Shown piece after piece: positions 16,899 to 25,596 of a stretch of 64,000 nt of DNA. The position numbers and the translations under genes were made by a program. The notes below the pieces were generated by a model, which saw only the letters and a list, made by a program, of their open reading frames with translations, made no database searches and was not told where the DNA came from. Source of the DNA: VXYL01 sp965203685 (GTDB lineage: Bacteria; Pseudomonadota; Gammaproteobacteria; Pseudomonadales; Azotimanducaceae); NCBI GenBank assembly GCA_965203685.1, contig OZ241908.1:2480001-2544000 (forward strand), written 5' to 3'. Numbering within the stretch: position 1 is the stretch's first letter; each line of letters starts with the position of its first letter.

Positions 16899-19175
16899 TT
16901 ACCCCGCGGCCGCCACGGGTGCGGCGGGGCGTTCCGCGACCTCGCCGACGGCATCCACCACCGGCAAACGAACGATGACGGCAACGCCCGAACCGTCCAC
17001 GAGGTTCATGGCCCGAACGGATCCGCCGTGTTGCTCCGCGATGACACGCACCACGTACAGCCCAAGGCCAAAGTGCAACCTGTTCTCGGCGCCGCGCCGC
17101 GACACCATGGACTCGAACAGCGAGGCCGCGATGTCCGGTGCCAGCATGGGCCCGCGGTTGGCAACGGTGAGCCGCAAGCTGTCCCGGCGGACATCGAGTT
17201 GCACGGTGATTGGGCTGTTGGCGCGATGGAAATCCACGGCGTTGTCGATCAGCTTGTCGAGAATCTGCTCGATGCGGTAGTCCTCGATCCGTGCGTACGC
17301 CGGCGCGCGGGTGCCTTGGTAGACGAGCGTGCGTTCGCCGTGCATGGCGCTGTAGTTGTCGACGTAGCTCTCGACGATCTGCTGCACATCGACCACCTCG
17401 GGATCCTCGGCGACGAGCGAGTCCTCGAGATTGGCGGCGTCGGCGAGGTTTTCGACGATGGCGCCGATGCGCAGCACACCACGTTTCGCGCTCTCAAGGT
17501 ACTTGCTGTCGCGCACCAACGTCGACTCCTGGGCTAAGTGTTCAAGAGACGTGTGCAAGGTGTTCAATGGATTGTTGATTTCGTGACGAAGTGTGCGAGG
17601 CATGCGTTGCAGAAAGGTGTTGTGCTGGGCCAAGCGGCCGAGCATGCCGGACACGCTCCGGGCTAAGTCGCCGATTTCGTCGGCACTCGCCATGCCGCTC
17701 GCCACCGTGTTTGCCCGGAGACGGCCGAAATCGTCGATCGCGGCGGCAGTTTCTTGGCGCAGTCGCCGGATGCGCCAGGTCAAGCGCCCCGCGAACACGA
17801 TCAGGCAGAGTAAGACCACGAGGAAGCTCGACACCGCCACGAGGGCGATCTTGTCGATGGACTCGCGCTGGAAGAACAGGATGTCGTCGATGTTCTGTTC
17901 GACGGCGATCAGGCCTATGACGGCGCCCCCGGAGATGATCGGGTGACCCGCGATGATCGTCTCGATCTCCCCGACGCGCCGACGCAATGCTCTCGACTCC
18001 CCGGCGAGGGCCGAGTCCATGACCTCTTTGAGTGGCGTCTCGGCGCTGTCGACGGCGGGCTCGGGCTGCCGGCGCAGTAGGCCGCCAAGCGCGTTGCCGG
18101 CGGTGGCGAGCCACCCCATAGCGCGTGCCTCCCATGATCGTTCGGTCGCCGTCTCGGTCATCCTTAAGCTGCCGACTTCGGCGCGAATGATGCGCTCGGC
18201 GTCGATCACGCGGATGTGGAGGTCTGCATAGCCGAGACCTTCGAGGATCTTCGAGGTCTCGGGCGAGCGCACTGACACTAACCCGAAGTTCTCCCTATCC
18301 TGCGAAGTCGGCAGCGTATGGGTCACGGCACGGATGGCTCGCGTATCGGGGTCATCCACGTCGACGAAGGCAAGGCCGAAGACCCGGATCCGCCCCGCCT
18401 GCTCGTCGACGCTGGTGCCGAAAATGTCGAGCGGGGCACGCAACTCCAGGGCGTAGCCAGCGTCCGTCTCACGCACAAAGCCCTGCACCCGCGTCTCCGG
18501 CGGGCCGGCCAGCGCAGCGTCAGGATCCAGGGCCTCGGCGTACTGCCAGTCCGCATCCATCCAGAAGGCCGTCGTCTGACCGGACTCGGAGAGCATGACG
18601 GCGATCCGGCCGTCCTCGCCGTCGCCGCGGACGAAACTCAGTCGCAGTTGGTCCGCATTGTCGAGCCGCAGGTATTCTGGGGCCCGATAGACGCGGCTTT
18701 CGTCGACGACTTCAACGTAGATGAGAAGCATGTCGCGGCGAGTGCCGAGACTCAGCGCGAAAGAACCGTCCTCGTCGGGGAGGCCGAATACGAGCGGCTC
18801 GGCGGGTGGCGCGCCCCAGTCGGTAGCCTGCCCGTCGAGCCTGACGGTCCCCAAGATCGGCGCCGCAAACAGCGGTTGGTAGTCACTCGGGTCGACGGGC
18901 AGGTCGGCCAACAGGTCCTCACGACCGTTGAACACCGTCGCAATGTTCTTGGCCGTCAAGAGTTGGTCGTGGGACTGCATCTGGCCCAATGCGCGCCCGA
19001 CTTCGTCGAGGGCGAGGAACGACAGCCATGGCACCAAGACCAGCGTGAGGGTGAGCACGAGCAGCATGAGCTTCGTGCCAAGGCGCAGACCGCGGATCCG
19101 TCGGTCTCGACCCGCAATGCGCAGGCCCAGCCGGCGCGCGGCAGCGCCCAAGCGCGGCCAGACCGGCGTGATCAC
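16899..19175 (-). CDS. Sensor histidine kinase, PdsS-like (dedicated-sortase-system type)
   Basis: 758 residues. A first membrane helix (~35-55), a large periplasmic sensor (~56-420) that includes a carbohydrate-binding-like beta domain (GTVRLDGQATDWGAP onward), a second membrane helix (VAVSSFLVVLLCLIVFAG), a HAMP-like linker, the phospho-acceptor helix with LRHEINNPL, and a HATPase domain with DNAVDF (N box), a glycine box FGLGLYVVRV and HGGSVRA. The architecture and partner resemble the proteobacterial dedicated-sortase-system kinase, but no sortase is encoded nearby. The start overlaps the stop of the response regulator by 4 bp (ATGA), so the two are one transcription unit. Confidence 0.85.
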   Translation of the reverse strand: MITPVWPRLGAAARRLGLRIAGRDRRIRGLRLGTKLMLLVLTLTLVLVPWLSFLALDEVGRALGQMQSHDQLLTAKNIATVFNGREDLLADLPVDPSDYQPLFAAPILGTVRLDGQATDWGAPPAEPLVFGLPDEDGSFALSLGTRRDMLLIYVEVVDESRVYRAPEYLRLDNADQLRLSFVRGDGEDGRIAVMLSESGQTTAFWMDADWQYAEALDPDAALAGPPETRVQGFVRETDAGYALELRAPLDIFGTSVDEQAGRIRVFGLAFVDVDDPDTRAIRAVTHTLPTSQDRENFGLVSVRSPETSKILEGLGYADLHIRVIDAERIIRAEVGSLRMTETATERSWEARAMGWLATAGNALGGLLRRQPEPAVDSAETPLKEVMDSALAGESRALRRRVGEIETIIAGHPIISGGAVIGLIAVEQNIDDILFFQRESIDKIALVAVSSFLVVLLCLIVFAGRLTWRIRRLRQETAAAIDDFGRLRANTVASGMASADEIGDLARSVSGMLGRLAQHNTFLQRMPRTLRHEINNPLNTLHTSLEHLAQESTLVRDSKYLESAKRGVLRIGAIVENLADAANLEDSLVAEDPEVVDVQQIVESYVDNYSAMHGERTLVYQGTRAPAYARIEDYRIEQILDKLIDNAVDFHRANSPITVQLDVRRDSLRLTVANRGPMLAPDIAASLFESMVSRRGAENRLHFGLGLYVVRVIAEQHGGSVRAMNLVDGSGVAVIVRLPVVDAVGEVAERPAAPVAAAG

Positions 19176-19867
19176 GACGACCAGCGGTATCCGAAGCCGT
19201 ATTCGCTCTTGATGCAGGCGAATCCGGGGTCAACCTTCTCGAATTTCTTCCGGATGTTGCGCATGTGCGTATTGATGGTGTTGTTGGTGACCAGGGACTG
19301 CATGGTGGCATTCATCAAGGTCTGGTAACTCACGGCATGCCCGGGTGCGCGCACCAGTTTGGCAAGCATCCTGAACTCGGTTGCCGACAAGTCGATGCGC
19401 GTACCCCGCCAGGAGACCAAGAGGGCATCCTGGTCCAGCATGAGGTCGCCGACCTGCTTGGCCGCCGCGCTGCGGTTGTCCACGTTGGCACGCACCTCAT
19501 GGATGCGCAGCAGCGAGGATATGCGCTCGGCAAGATAGTCGAGCGTGATGGGTTTGGACTGGTAGTCCCACGCACCGAGCCGCAGGCCCGATATCTTGTC
19601 CACCTCCTTGACGCGCTCCGTCAGGAAGATGACTGGTAGGTTGGGGTTGCGTGTGAGTAGGTCGCGGCAGAGTTCGAAGCCGGCATCGACCTCCTCGCCG
19701 AGAATGATGTCCAGCACGGCAAGGTCGGGCATGCGGGCATCGAATCCGTCCAAGGCTTCTTGCCGGCTGGCGTAGGCCGCCACTTCGTAGCCCTTGGACG
19801 TGATCGCGTCGCTGTAGTTGGCGCGCTGGTCGGGATCGTCCTCGACAATGGCGATCAGCTTGGGCAT
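19172..19867 (-). CDS. Response regulator with winged-helix output, PdsR-like
   Basis: 231 residues. Receiver domain (~1-120) with the acidic pocket IVEDDPDQ, phospho-acceptor Asp in AVLDIILGEE and the Lys in YQSKPI; OmpR/PhoB-type winged helix (~140-230) with LSATEFRMLAKLVRAPG and the recognition region NNTINTHMRNIRKKFE. It is the first gene of a two-gene unit with the histidine kinase, which it should receive phosphate from. The close match in style to the dedicated-sortase-system regulator is from memory of that family. Confidence 0.9.
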   Translation of the reverse strand: MPKLIAIVEDDPDQRANYSDAITSKGYEVAAYASRQEALDGFDARMPDLAVLDIILGEEVDAGFELCRDLLTRNPNLPVIFLTERVKEVDKISGLRLGAWDYQSKPITLDYLAERISSLLRIHEVRANVDNRSAAAKQVGDLMLDQDALLVSWRGTRIDLSATEFRMLAKLVRAPGHAVSYQTLMNATMQSLVTNNTINTHMRNIRKKFEKVDPGFACIKSEYGFGYRWSS

Positions 19868-19957
19868 CCGGCGATTCTACCGCGTTTGAATGCTTGCGCA
19901 CCTGCGCCCCCACCGTAGACTGAACCGTCGGCGACGTTGAGGGTGGGGTGGAAGCCC

Positions 19958-20521
19958 GTGCGTATCGTGTGCGTCACAGGTCCCGAATCCACGGGCAAGA
20001 CCACCTTGAGCCAAGCGTTGGCCCAACGTTTTGGCGTTCCGTGGCTTGCCGAGTACGCGCGCGAACACTTGACCACGTGCGCCCAAGGCAGGACAGGCTA
20101 CGACCGCGAGACGGTGGCCAGTATCGCGCGAGAACAGTGGCGTCGCGAGCGCAACTTGTTGCAGCGGACCGAGAGCCCGGTGGTGTTCGACACGGACCTA
20201 GCCGTTCTCTTCGTCTGGTGGCAGGAGAAGTACGGGGCGGTGCCGCGATGGATCGACCGTGCTTGGGCCGGTCAAGCGCCGCGCCTCTACCTGCTGTGCC
20301 GGCCGGACATCGGCTGGCGGCCGGATCCGTTGCGCGAATCGCCCCACGACCTCGATCGGCTCTTCGGCATCTACCGGGATCTGCTGACGGAACGGGGGTT
20401 GCGCTTCGTCGAGATCCACGGCACGGGCGATGCGCGGACTGAAGTCGGGATCCGGGCTGCGGAGCCCATTCTCAACGCGGGTCCACGACCGCCCGGCGCA
20501 TCGTCGTCGCCTGCTCGGTAA
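19958..20521 (+). CDS. NadR-like ATPase / nicotinamide riboside kinase-like protein
   Basis: 187 residues from the GTG at 19958, which places the start next to the P-loop as in NadR C-terminal domains; a TTG at 19937 would add seven residues. The P-loop is VTGPESTGKTT, followed by EYAREHL, a DTD motif (VVFDTDLAVLFVWW) and DIGWRPDPLRESPHD, all as in the ribosylnicotinamide-kinase domain of NadR. The nicotinamide-nucleotide adenylyltransferase and HTH domains of full-length NadR are missing, so the likely role is NAD salvage as a stand-alone kinase. Its 3' end overlaps the convergent phosphotransferase gene by 50 bp. Confidence 0.8.
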   Translation: MRIVCVTGPESTGKTTLSQALAQRFGVPWLAEYAREHLTTCAQGRTGYDRETVASIAREQWRRERNLLQRTESPVVFDTDLAVLFVWWQEKYGAVPRWIDRAWAGQAPRLYLLCRPDIGWRPDPLRESPHDLDRLFGIYRDLLTERGLRFVEIHGTGDARTEVGIRAAEPILNAGPRPPGASSSPAR

Positions 20522-21359
20522 TCTCGGGCCGGTCGTTCCCGGCGGCGATCTGCGCCACGGCCCAGGCGTACTCGCGGATCTGGTAGGCACAGACCGTGTC
20601 CGCTAGGCGTTCGCGCGTCGCGTGCAAGGGGCGGGTTTGGCCTGCCGGTGTCGCCGCGTATGCCGCGGCGCAGGCCGCGAGTTGGGCAGGGGTCCATTGC
20701 AGGCCGAGCCCGAAGCCCACGAGGTCGAACAGCCGGTCGTTGTCGCCGGCGAACTCCCAGTCGAGGGTTCTGAATCTTGGGCTCGAGGCCTCGCCACCCG
20801 CCGGCGTTCGGATCACGTTCCACGGGTTGAGGTCGTTGTGGCAGCCGCATTCCTCGGCCGGGGACCACGCGAGGTCCCGGAAGCGAGAGACGACCTCGGC
20901 ATCGGGATTCCGCGCAGCCGCAAGGAACGTCCCGATTTCGGCCTGAAAGTCGTAGCGCCGCACTCCCGGTGGAATCTCGGCATGCAGTTGCGCGAGGTAC
21001 CGACCGCCTTCGGCGGGACTTGGTGGGTCCGATGCCAGGATCTGACCATCGATCCACCGCGTCAACATGTGACCGGTCTGCTCGTCGTAGCCGACTACGT
21101 CGGGTGCCTGAGCCACGGCGAGGTATCGCCGCTCACCCGGTCGAGGCTTGGCACCTTCGACGATCCGCAAGGCGTAGCGCGTCCCATCGACGTCGAGCCG
21201 GTAGTTCCGATTGCTGTAGCCGCCGGGGAGATAGTCGATGCGGCACGCCGCCCCAGTCGGCCAGGCAGGCAAGAGTTGGCGGGCCACCGCCAGCACCTTG
21301 TCCCGGTCGTGTTCCACCGCTGCCAAGTGCTCAATCCGTCGATCTTGAATCGGCTTCAA
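20472..21359 (-). CDS. Aminoglycoside/choline-kinase-like phosphotransferase
   Basis: About 295 residues if started at the TTG at 21359; the frame is open further upstream but that part overlaps the divergent ferritin-like gene, and other TTG/GTG codons just downstream are also possible. Motifs of the APH/ChoK fold: LPGGYSNRNYRL (nucleotide loop), YALRIVEG (Lys/Arg region), the catalytic loop CHNDLNPWNVI and the metal-binding TLDWEFAGDND. Members phosphorylate choline, thiamine, homoserine or sugars; the substrate cannot be assigned. Confidence 0.78.
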   Translation of the reverse strand: MKPIQDRRIEHLAAVEHDRDKVLAVARQLLPAWPTGAACRIDYLPGGYSNRNYRLDVDGTRYALRIVEGAKPRPGERRYLAVAQAPDVVGYDEQTGHMLTRWIDGQILASDPPSPAEGGRYLAQLHAEIPPGVRRYDFQAEIGTFLAAARNPDAEVVSRFRDLAWSPAEECGCHNDLNPWNVIRTPAGGEASSPRFRTLDWEFAGDNDRLFDLVGFGLGLQWTPAQLAACAAAYAATPAGQTRPLHATRERLADTVCAYQIREYAWAVAQIAAGNDRPEITEQATTMRRAVVDPR

Positions 21360-21409
21360 GCGTACAATGCCTACCGCATTGTCCCGAAACCTAGGACCGG
21401 AGGCGACGG

Positions 21410-22534
21410 ATGGATATTCGCTACGTCGACAGTGCCCCCCGCAAGCTCGCGAGTTTCGATCCGGAGGTCGACTTCGATCCGGCCGACGTCGCACACATTG
21501 CCGAGATGTTCCACACGCCCCTAGACGGTTCCTATAACTGGGACTACCGCGTTGCCGACAACCGCATCAAGCGCCTCTACGAGCTTGGCAAGGAACTCAA
21601 CTGGAATGCCAGCACGGCCATAGACTGGCGCCAAAACCCCGATGTTGGCGACCAGCCGCCACTGCCGCCGGACGCGGCAGACGAATTGATCGAGGGCTAT
21701 CCCTGGACCGGCTATGGGCCGTTCGACGAACTCGCGACCCGGGACAAGCTGAAGTTCATCCGCCATGACTTCACCTGGTCGCTGTCGCAGTTCCTGCACG
21801 GCGAGCAGGGCGCCTTGCTGGTGGCGTCCCAACTCGCGTCCTGCGCGCCGAGCTTCAACGCCAAGCTGTATGCCGCCTCGCAGACATTCGACGAGGCGCG
21901 GCACGTCGAGGTGTTCAATCGCTACCTGCAAACCAAGATCGGCTTCTCCTATCCGGTCACGCAAGGCCTGAAGGACCTGCTCGACAAGATCCTCACCGAT
22001 CAGCGGTGGGACCTGAAGTTCATCGGCATGCAGATCATCCTCGAGGGCCTCGCGTTGGCAGCCTTCCACGTCGCCCGCAACGACACCGACGACCCGGTCT
22101 TGGACGAACTGCTCTACCTCGTGATCCGCGACGAGGCCCGCCACGTGACGTTCGGCGTCAACTACCTCGAGGAGTTCGTCGCTACCTTGTCGGAGGAGGA
22201 GCGTGAGGCGCGGGCCGAGTTCGCCTACCAGGCCTGCATCGTCAGCCGGGACCGCCTGATCGGCAACGACGTCTTCCGCTACTTCGGCTGGGACGTGGAA
22301 CACGCCAGGGGCGCGTTGGTCGAGCGCGGCCTGAACGCCGATTTCCTGAACATGCTCTACGCCCGGATCATCCCGAACCTAAAGCGCATTGGCCTGTTGA
22401 CGGACCGCGTGCGCCCCAAGTTCGAGGAGATGGGGGTGCTCGACTTCGAGAACCTGGCCACCGACGGGGATATCGACTGGCGGGCGCTGGAGCGGCCGCT
22501 GGCGTCCTCAAGCAAGTCCGATCTTGCGAGCTGA
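21410..22534 (+). CDS. Ferritin-like diiron protein (ribonucleotide-reductase R2/N-oxygenase-like fold)
   Basis: 374 residues. A carboxylate-bridged diiron four-helix bundle is visible: Glu132 in HGEQGAL, Glu162/His165 in DEARHVEVF, Glu212 in LEGLALAAF and Glu242/His245 in DEARHVTFG, spaced as in ferritin-like oxygenases and R2-type proteins. No radical-site Tyr assignment can be made. Such proteins activate O2 for hydroxylation, N-oxidation or desaturation. It is followed after 58 bp by a CoxE-like VWA gene. CCGGAGG-type sequence precedes the ATG (GGACCGGAGGCGACGG). Confidence 0.85.
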   Translation: MDIRYVDSAPRKLASFDPEVDFDPADVAHIAEMFHTPLDGSYNWDYRVADNRIKRLYELGKELNWNASTAIDWRQNPDVGDQPPLPPDAADELIEGYPWTGYGPFDELATRDKLKFIRHDFTWSLSQFLHGEQGALLVASQLASCAPSFNAKLYAASQTFDEARHVEVFNRYLQTKIGFSYPVTQGLKDLLDKILTDQRWDLKFIGMQIILEGLALAAFHVARNDTDDPVLDELLYLVIRDEARHVTFGVNYLEEFVATLSEEEREARAEFAYQACIVSRDRLIGNDVFRYFGWDVEHARGALVERGLNADFLNMLYARIIPNLKRIGLLTDRVRPKFEEMGVLDFENLATDGDIDWRALERPLASSSKSDLAS

Positions 22535-22538
22535 ACAT

Positions 22539-22561
22539 GGGGCGGGGACGTCCGCGACCCC
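22539..22561. repeat. Palindromic intergenic repeat, variant copy
   Basis: GGGGCGGGGACGTCCGCGAC is a diverged form of the GCGGACGAGGACGTCCGC element found at 39.25, 53.85 and 59.84 kb; it shares GGACGTCCGCG and retains dyad symmetry. It occupies the gap between the diiron and VWA genes. Confidence 0.5.
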
Positions 22562-22592
22562 GGTCTGGGACAAGTAGAGCGCAGATCGACCC

Positions 22593-23966
22593 GTGGATGT
22601 GACGTTTGCGCGTTTCGTTTGCGCCCTGCGCAACGCCGATGTTCGTGTCTCGCCTGCCGAGACGTTGACGGCTTTCGACGTCGTGCGACGCGTCGGAATC
22701 GCCGATCAGGCGCTGTTGAAGGACTCCCTGTCCTTGGCGCTCGCCAAGTCGCAGGACGAGAAATCGCGGTTCGACGACACGTTTGAGCGGTTTTTTTTCC
22801 AACTGGCATTCCAGGAGCCCGCCAAGCGCACGTTTCTCGCCAAGTTCGATGCCCAAGCCGATCGCCAAGCGGCGATCGAGGCCTTGCAGGGCGAAATCTC
22901 AGCGGAACTGGTCGACGCCGTCGCGGCCGTGTTGAACGACGACCGCACCGCCTTGGCCGTAAAGGTCCAGCAAGTCGCGGATACATTGAATATTCACGAA
23001 ATTAGCAGCTTGCGTGAGAAATCTGTATTCGCACGCCAGATTGCGGAAGCCCTCGCTATCCCCGAACTGGAAACTTACGCGTCTGGCGGCGACGGCGCGG
23101 GCGAAATCTCGGACGAGTTGCGGAGCTTACTGCGCTACCTCCGTCACTACTTCCACGAAGAGATCCGGGCTTACGTCGACGCCCAGTATCGGCTGCATGC
23201 GGACGCGTCCGGCAAGCGGGCACTCCTTGAGGCGGCGCTCAAGTCCAATCTCAACCAGCTTCCCCAGGCCTACCACGACGAAGTTCGCCGCGTCGTCCAG
23301 AAGCTTGCCGACAAACTCGCCAAGGAGCACCGGCGGCGCGCTCGCCAGACGGACCGTGGCGTCCTCGATCTCAAGCGCACGTTGCGCCGCAATGTCGCCT
23401 ACGACGGCTCGGTCTTCGACCTCCGGTGGCGGCAGCGGAAACGCGAGCGAGCGACCGTGTTCGTGCTCTGCGACGTCAGTAACTCGGTGGCACGTGTAGC
23501 GCGCTTTCTGCTGTTGTTCCTGTACGAACTTAACGACGTGCTGCCGAGCATCCGGGCGTTCGCGTTCTCAAGCCGGCTTGGTGAAATCACCGACATGATG
23601 CGTGCGAAGCCTTCGGAAGCCGCGATCGAGGAAGCGCTGTTCTCGTGGGGCAAGGGCAGCACCGACTATGCGCGCGCCTTCATGGACTTCCGCGAACTCT
23701 GCGGGATGGACCTGAATCCACGCTCGACGCTGATCGTGCTCGGCGATGGCCGCAACAACTACTACGATCCGCGACCCGACGTGTTCAAGGAACTTGCGGC
23801 GCGCGCGAAACAGACCTTCTGGCTCAACCCGGAAACGCGCGATCAATGGCGTGAGGGCGACTCGGAGATGCGCCGCTACGCCCCGCACTGCTTCCGGGTG
23901 GAGACCTGCAACAAGATCCGGGACATCGAGCGTTTTGCAGATCGGCTGCTCGTTGCGGCGCGATGA
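22593..23966 (+). CDS. CoxE-like VWA-domain protein
   Basis: 457 residues, GTG start. The N-terminal two thirds are helical; a VWA domain (~285-450) carries the MIDAS DxSxS motif in LCDVSNSVARV and the later YARAFMDF/IVLGDGRNN elements. CoxE-like proteins usually work with a MoxR AAA+ ATPase (CoxD) as a chaperone pair that inserts or activates metal cofactors. No MoxR gene is visible here; the immediate upstream partner is instead the diiron protein, which could be the client. That link is inference from adjacency. Confidence 0.82.
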   Translation: MDVTFARFVCALRNADVRVSPAETLTAFDVVRRVGIADQALLKDSLSLALAKSQDEKSRFDDTFERFFFQLAFQEPAKRTFLAKFDAQADRQAAIEALQGEISAELVDAVAAVLNDDRTALAVKVQQVADTLNIHEISSLREKSVFARQIAEALAIPELETYASGGDGAGEISDELRSLLRYLRHYFHEEIRAYVDAQYRLHADASGKRALLEAALKSNLNQLPQAYHDEVRRVVQKLADKLAKEHRRRARQTDRGVLDLKRTLRRNVAYDGSVFDLRWRQRKRERATVFVLCDVSNSVARVARFLLLFLYELNDVLPSIRAFAFSSRLGEITDMMRAKPSEAAIEEALFSWGKGSTDYARAFMDFRELCGMDLNPRSTLIVLGDGRNNYYDPRPDVFKELAARAKQTFWLNPETRDQWREGDSEMRRYAPHCFRVETCNKIRDIERFADRLLVAAR

Positions 23967-23992
23967 GGCGCCACGGGGCGGGTAGGCCGTTG

Positions 23993-24787
23993 CTAGTCTG
24001 CCCGGCTAGTGCCTAGGTCGGGACAGCGGATGTTCTGGGTTCGCGAGGAGGGACCGACCGGTGCCTGTACCTCGAACTCGTTGACACCGGGGTAGGTGGC
24101 CGCGAGAGTGGGCCGCTCCGTGCCACCCTCGCTGGCGACCGGCTCCGCGACGCCCGAGCCGACCGCCGCTTCGAGGCTTAAGTCGTCCAGGACGTCCCGT
24201 GGGCGGAACAGGCGGGGAAAGACGCAGTCGACCTGCCGAGAGCCACGATCGATGCGTAGCGACGAGACCCCGTGTCCACGTTGCCCCTTGGCGCGTCTAC
24301 ACGCCAGGCCACTGGCGTCACGACCGTAAAGTGAGACGTACTCGGCAACGACGGCGTCGAACTGCTCGCCGCATTCGTCGCGCTCCTGGCACAGCGACTT
24401 CTTCATCTCGCGCAGCATCCTCGGGGCGTTCGGCTTGAGTTGGCCGTCGGCAGCGACGCCGAGCCAGCCGACCGCCTCTGTCCAATTCTGCGGCACGTGC
24501 TCGCCACGCCCGAGCATGCTCGCCGCCCAGAATTGGCTGTCCACGTCGCCGTAACGGGCGCCCATCCGCAGGTACGGCCACGCGGCGGCTTGCTGGCCGT
24601 CGGCGAAAAGGCGCTTGCCGCAATCGACGGCCAGCGTCACGAACTCCATGTCTTCGAATGACATCTCGGATGGCGGAATACGCTCCGCGGTGACCGTGAT
24701 GTCAGGTTCTTGCTCTGCGGCGTCTTGGGTGTAGCCGGACGCGGCGAGCAATACCGTCGCCAGAGTCACGAAGTTGCGTGCGCGCAT
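23993..24787 (-). CDS. Secreted Sel1-repeat-like hypothetical protein
   Basis: 264 residues from the ATG at 24787, 2 bp past the sirtuin stop; the open frame extends upstream through the sirtuin gene, but that part is an out-of-frame shadow. A signal peptide (NFVTLATVLLAASGY) precedes a region with Sel1/TPR-like helices: AAAWPYLRMGARYGDVDSQF and GEHVPQNWTEAVGWLGVAA. The C-terminal ~110 residues are low in recognisable features. Probably periplasmic; function unknown. Last gene of the PfkB-CPT-sirtuin run. Confidence 0.7.
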   Translation of the reverse strand: MRARNFVTLATVLLAASGYTQDAAEQEPDITVTAERIPPSEMSFEDMEFVTLAVDCGKRLFADGQQAAAWPYLRMGARYGDVDSQFWAASMLGRGEHVPQNWTEAVGWLGVAADGQLKPNAPRMLREMKKSLCQERDECGEQFDAVVAEYVSLYGRDASGLACRRAKGQRGHGVSSLRIDRGSRQVDCVFPRLFRPRDVLDDLSLEAAVGSGVAEPVASEGGTERPTLAATYPGVNEFEVQAPVGPSSRTQNIRCPDLGTSRAD

Positions 24788-24789
24788 TG

Positions 24790-25557
24790 TCAATTCACCC
24801 CGACCACGTAGCTCATCGTTGGCCCGATCTCCTCGTGTAGGACAAGGTCGGCGATGCCGTCGAGCGGCGTGGGTTCCCGGTTGACGATCACCAGCCTCGC
24901 GCCAATCCGCTTGGCGAACTCCGGGAAGCCGGCTGCGGGGTAGACCACCAGCGAGGAACCGATGACGATGAACAGGTCGCAGGCGTTGGTCGCCTCCTGG
25001 GCTTCGGCCATGGCGCGCTCCGGCATGGCTTGGCCGAAGGAGATGGTGGCGGTCTTGACGATGCCGCCGCAACGGCTGCAAGGCTCGACCCGTCCCAGGG
25101 TCTGGTACTGCGCCTTCAACTCCGAGAGTTCGTAACGGGCCTCGCAGGACAGGCACTTGGCGTAGCGCGTATTGCCGTGCAGTTCGATGACCTTGACGTC
25201 CGGAACGCCGGAGTCCTGGTGAAGGTTGTCGACGTTCTGGGTGATGACCGCCGTCGCCTTGCCGTCGGCGACGAGCTTCGCCACCGCCAGATGGCCCTTG
25301 TTCGGTTTGGCGTCGGCCCAGTTGCTGTCCTTGGACTCGAAACGTCGCCGCCAAGACTCCTGCCGGACGTCATCGGAGCCCACGAACTCCTGGAACTCGA
25401 TCGGCTTGATCTTGTTCCACAGACCGGTGCCCGGACTACGGAAATCAGGGATCCCGGATTCCGTGCTGATCCCCGCACCCGTGAAGACGACGACGCGCTC
25501 GGCGGCATCGAGCATGTCCCGGAACTGATCCAAGTCCGCCATGCGTTCAGCGTTCAT
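24790..25557 (-). CDS. cobB: NAD-dependent protein deacylase (sirtuin)
   Basis: 255 residues. Sirtuin signatures: GAGISTESGIPDFRS (~27-41), TQNVDNLHQDSG, the catalytic His in ELHGNTRYAKC, two zinc-binding CxxC pairs (CLSC and CSRC), and the NAD-binding GSSLVVYPA and IVNREPT. It removes acyl groups from lysines using NAD in the cytoplasm. The helix after GAG with GLWNKIKPIEF is compatible with class III or II sirtuins; the subclass and acyl preference are not resolved. Confidence 0.92.
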   Translation of the reverse strand: MNAERMADLDQFRDMLDAAERVVVFTGAGISTESGIPDFRSPGTGLWNKIKPIEFQEFVGSDDVRQESWRRRFESKDSNWADAKPNKGHLAVAKLVADGKATAVITQNVDNLHQDSGVPDVKVIELHGNTRYAKCLSCEARYELSELKAQYQTLGRVEPCSRCGGIVKTATISFGQAMPERAMAEAQEATNACDLFIVIGSSLVVYPAAGFPEFAKRIGARLVIVNREPTPLDGIADLVLHEEIGPTMSYVVGVN

Positions 25558-25596
25558 CGGCCAGCGGCATCCTTCGGCGAGGCAACGAGACGTACA

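Noticed and set aside
18318..19328. 336-codon plus-strand open frame
   Set aside because: Antisense to the histidine kinase and regulator genes, which have full motif sets.
24788..25354. N-terminal extension of the Sel1-like gene into the sirtuin gene
   Set aside because: The extension is a different frame of the sirtuin coding sequence; the ATG at 24787 with a signal peptide fits better.
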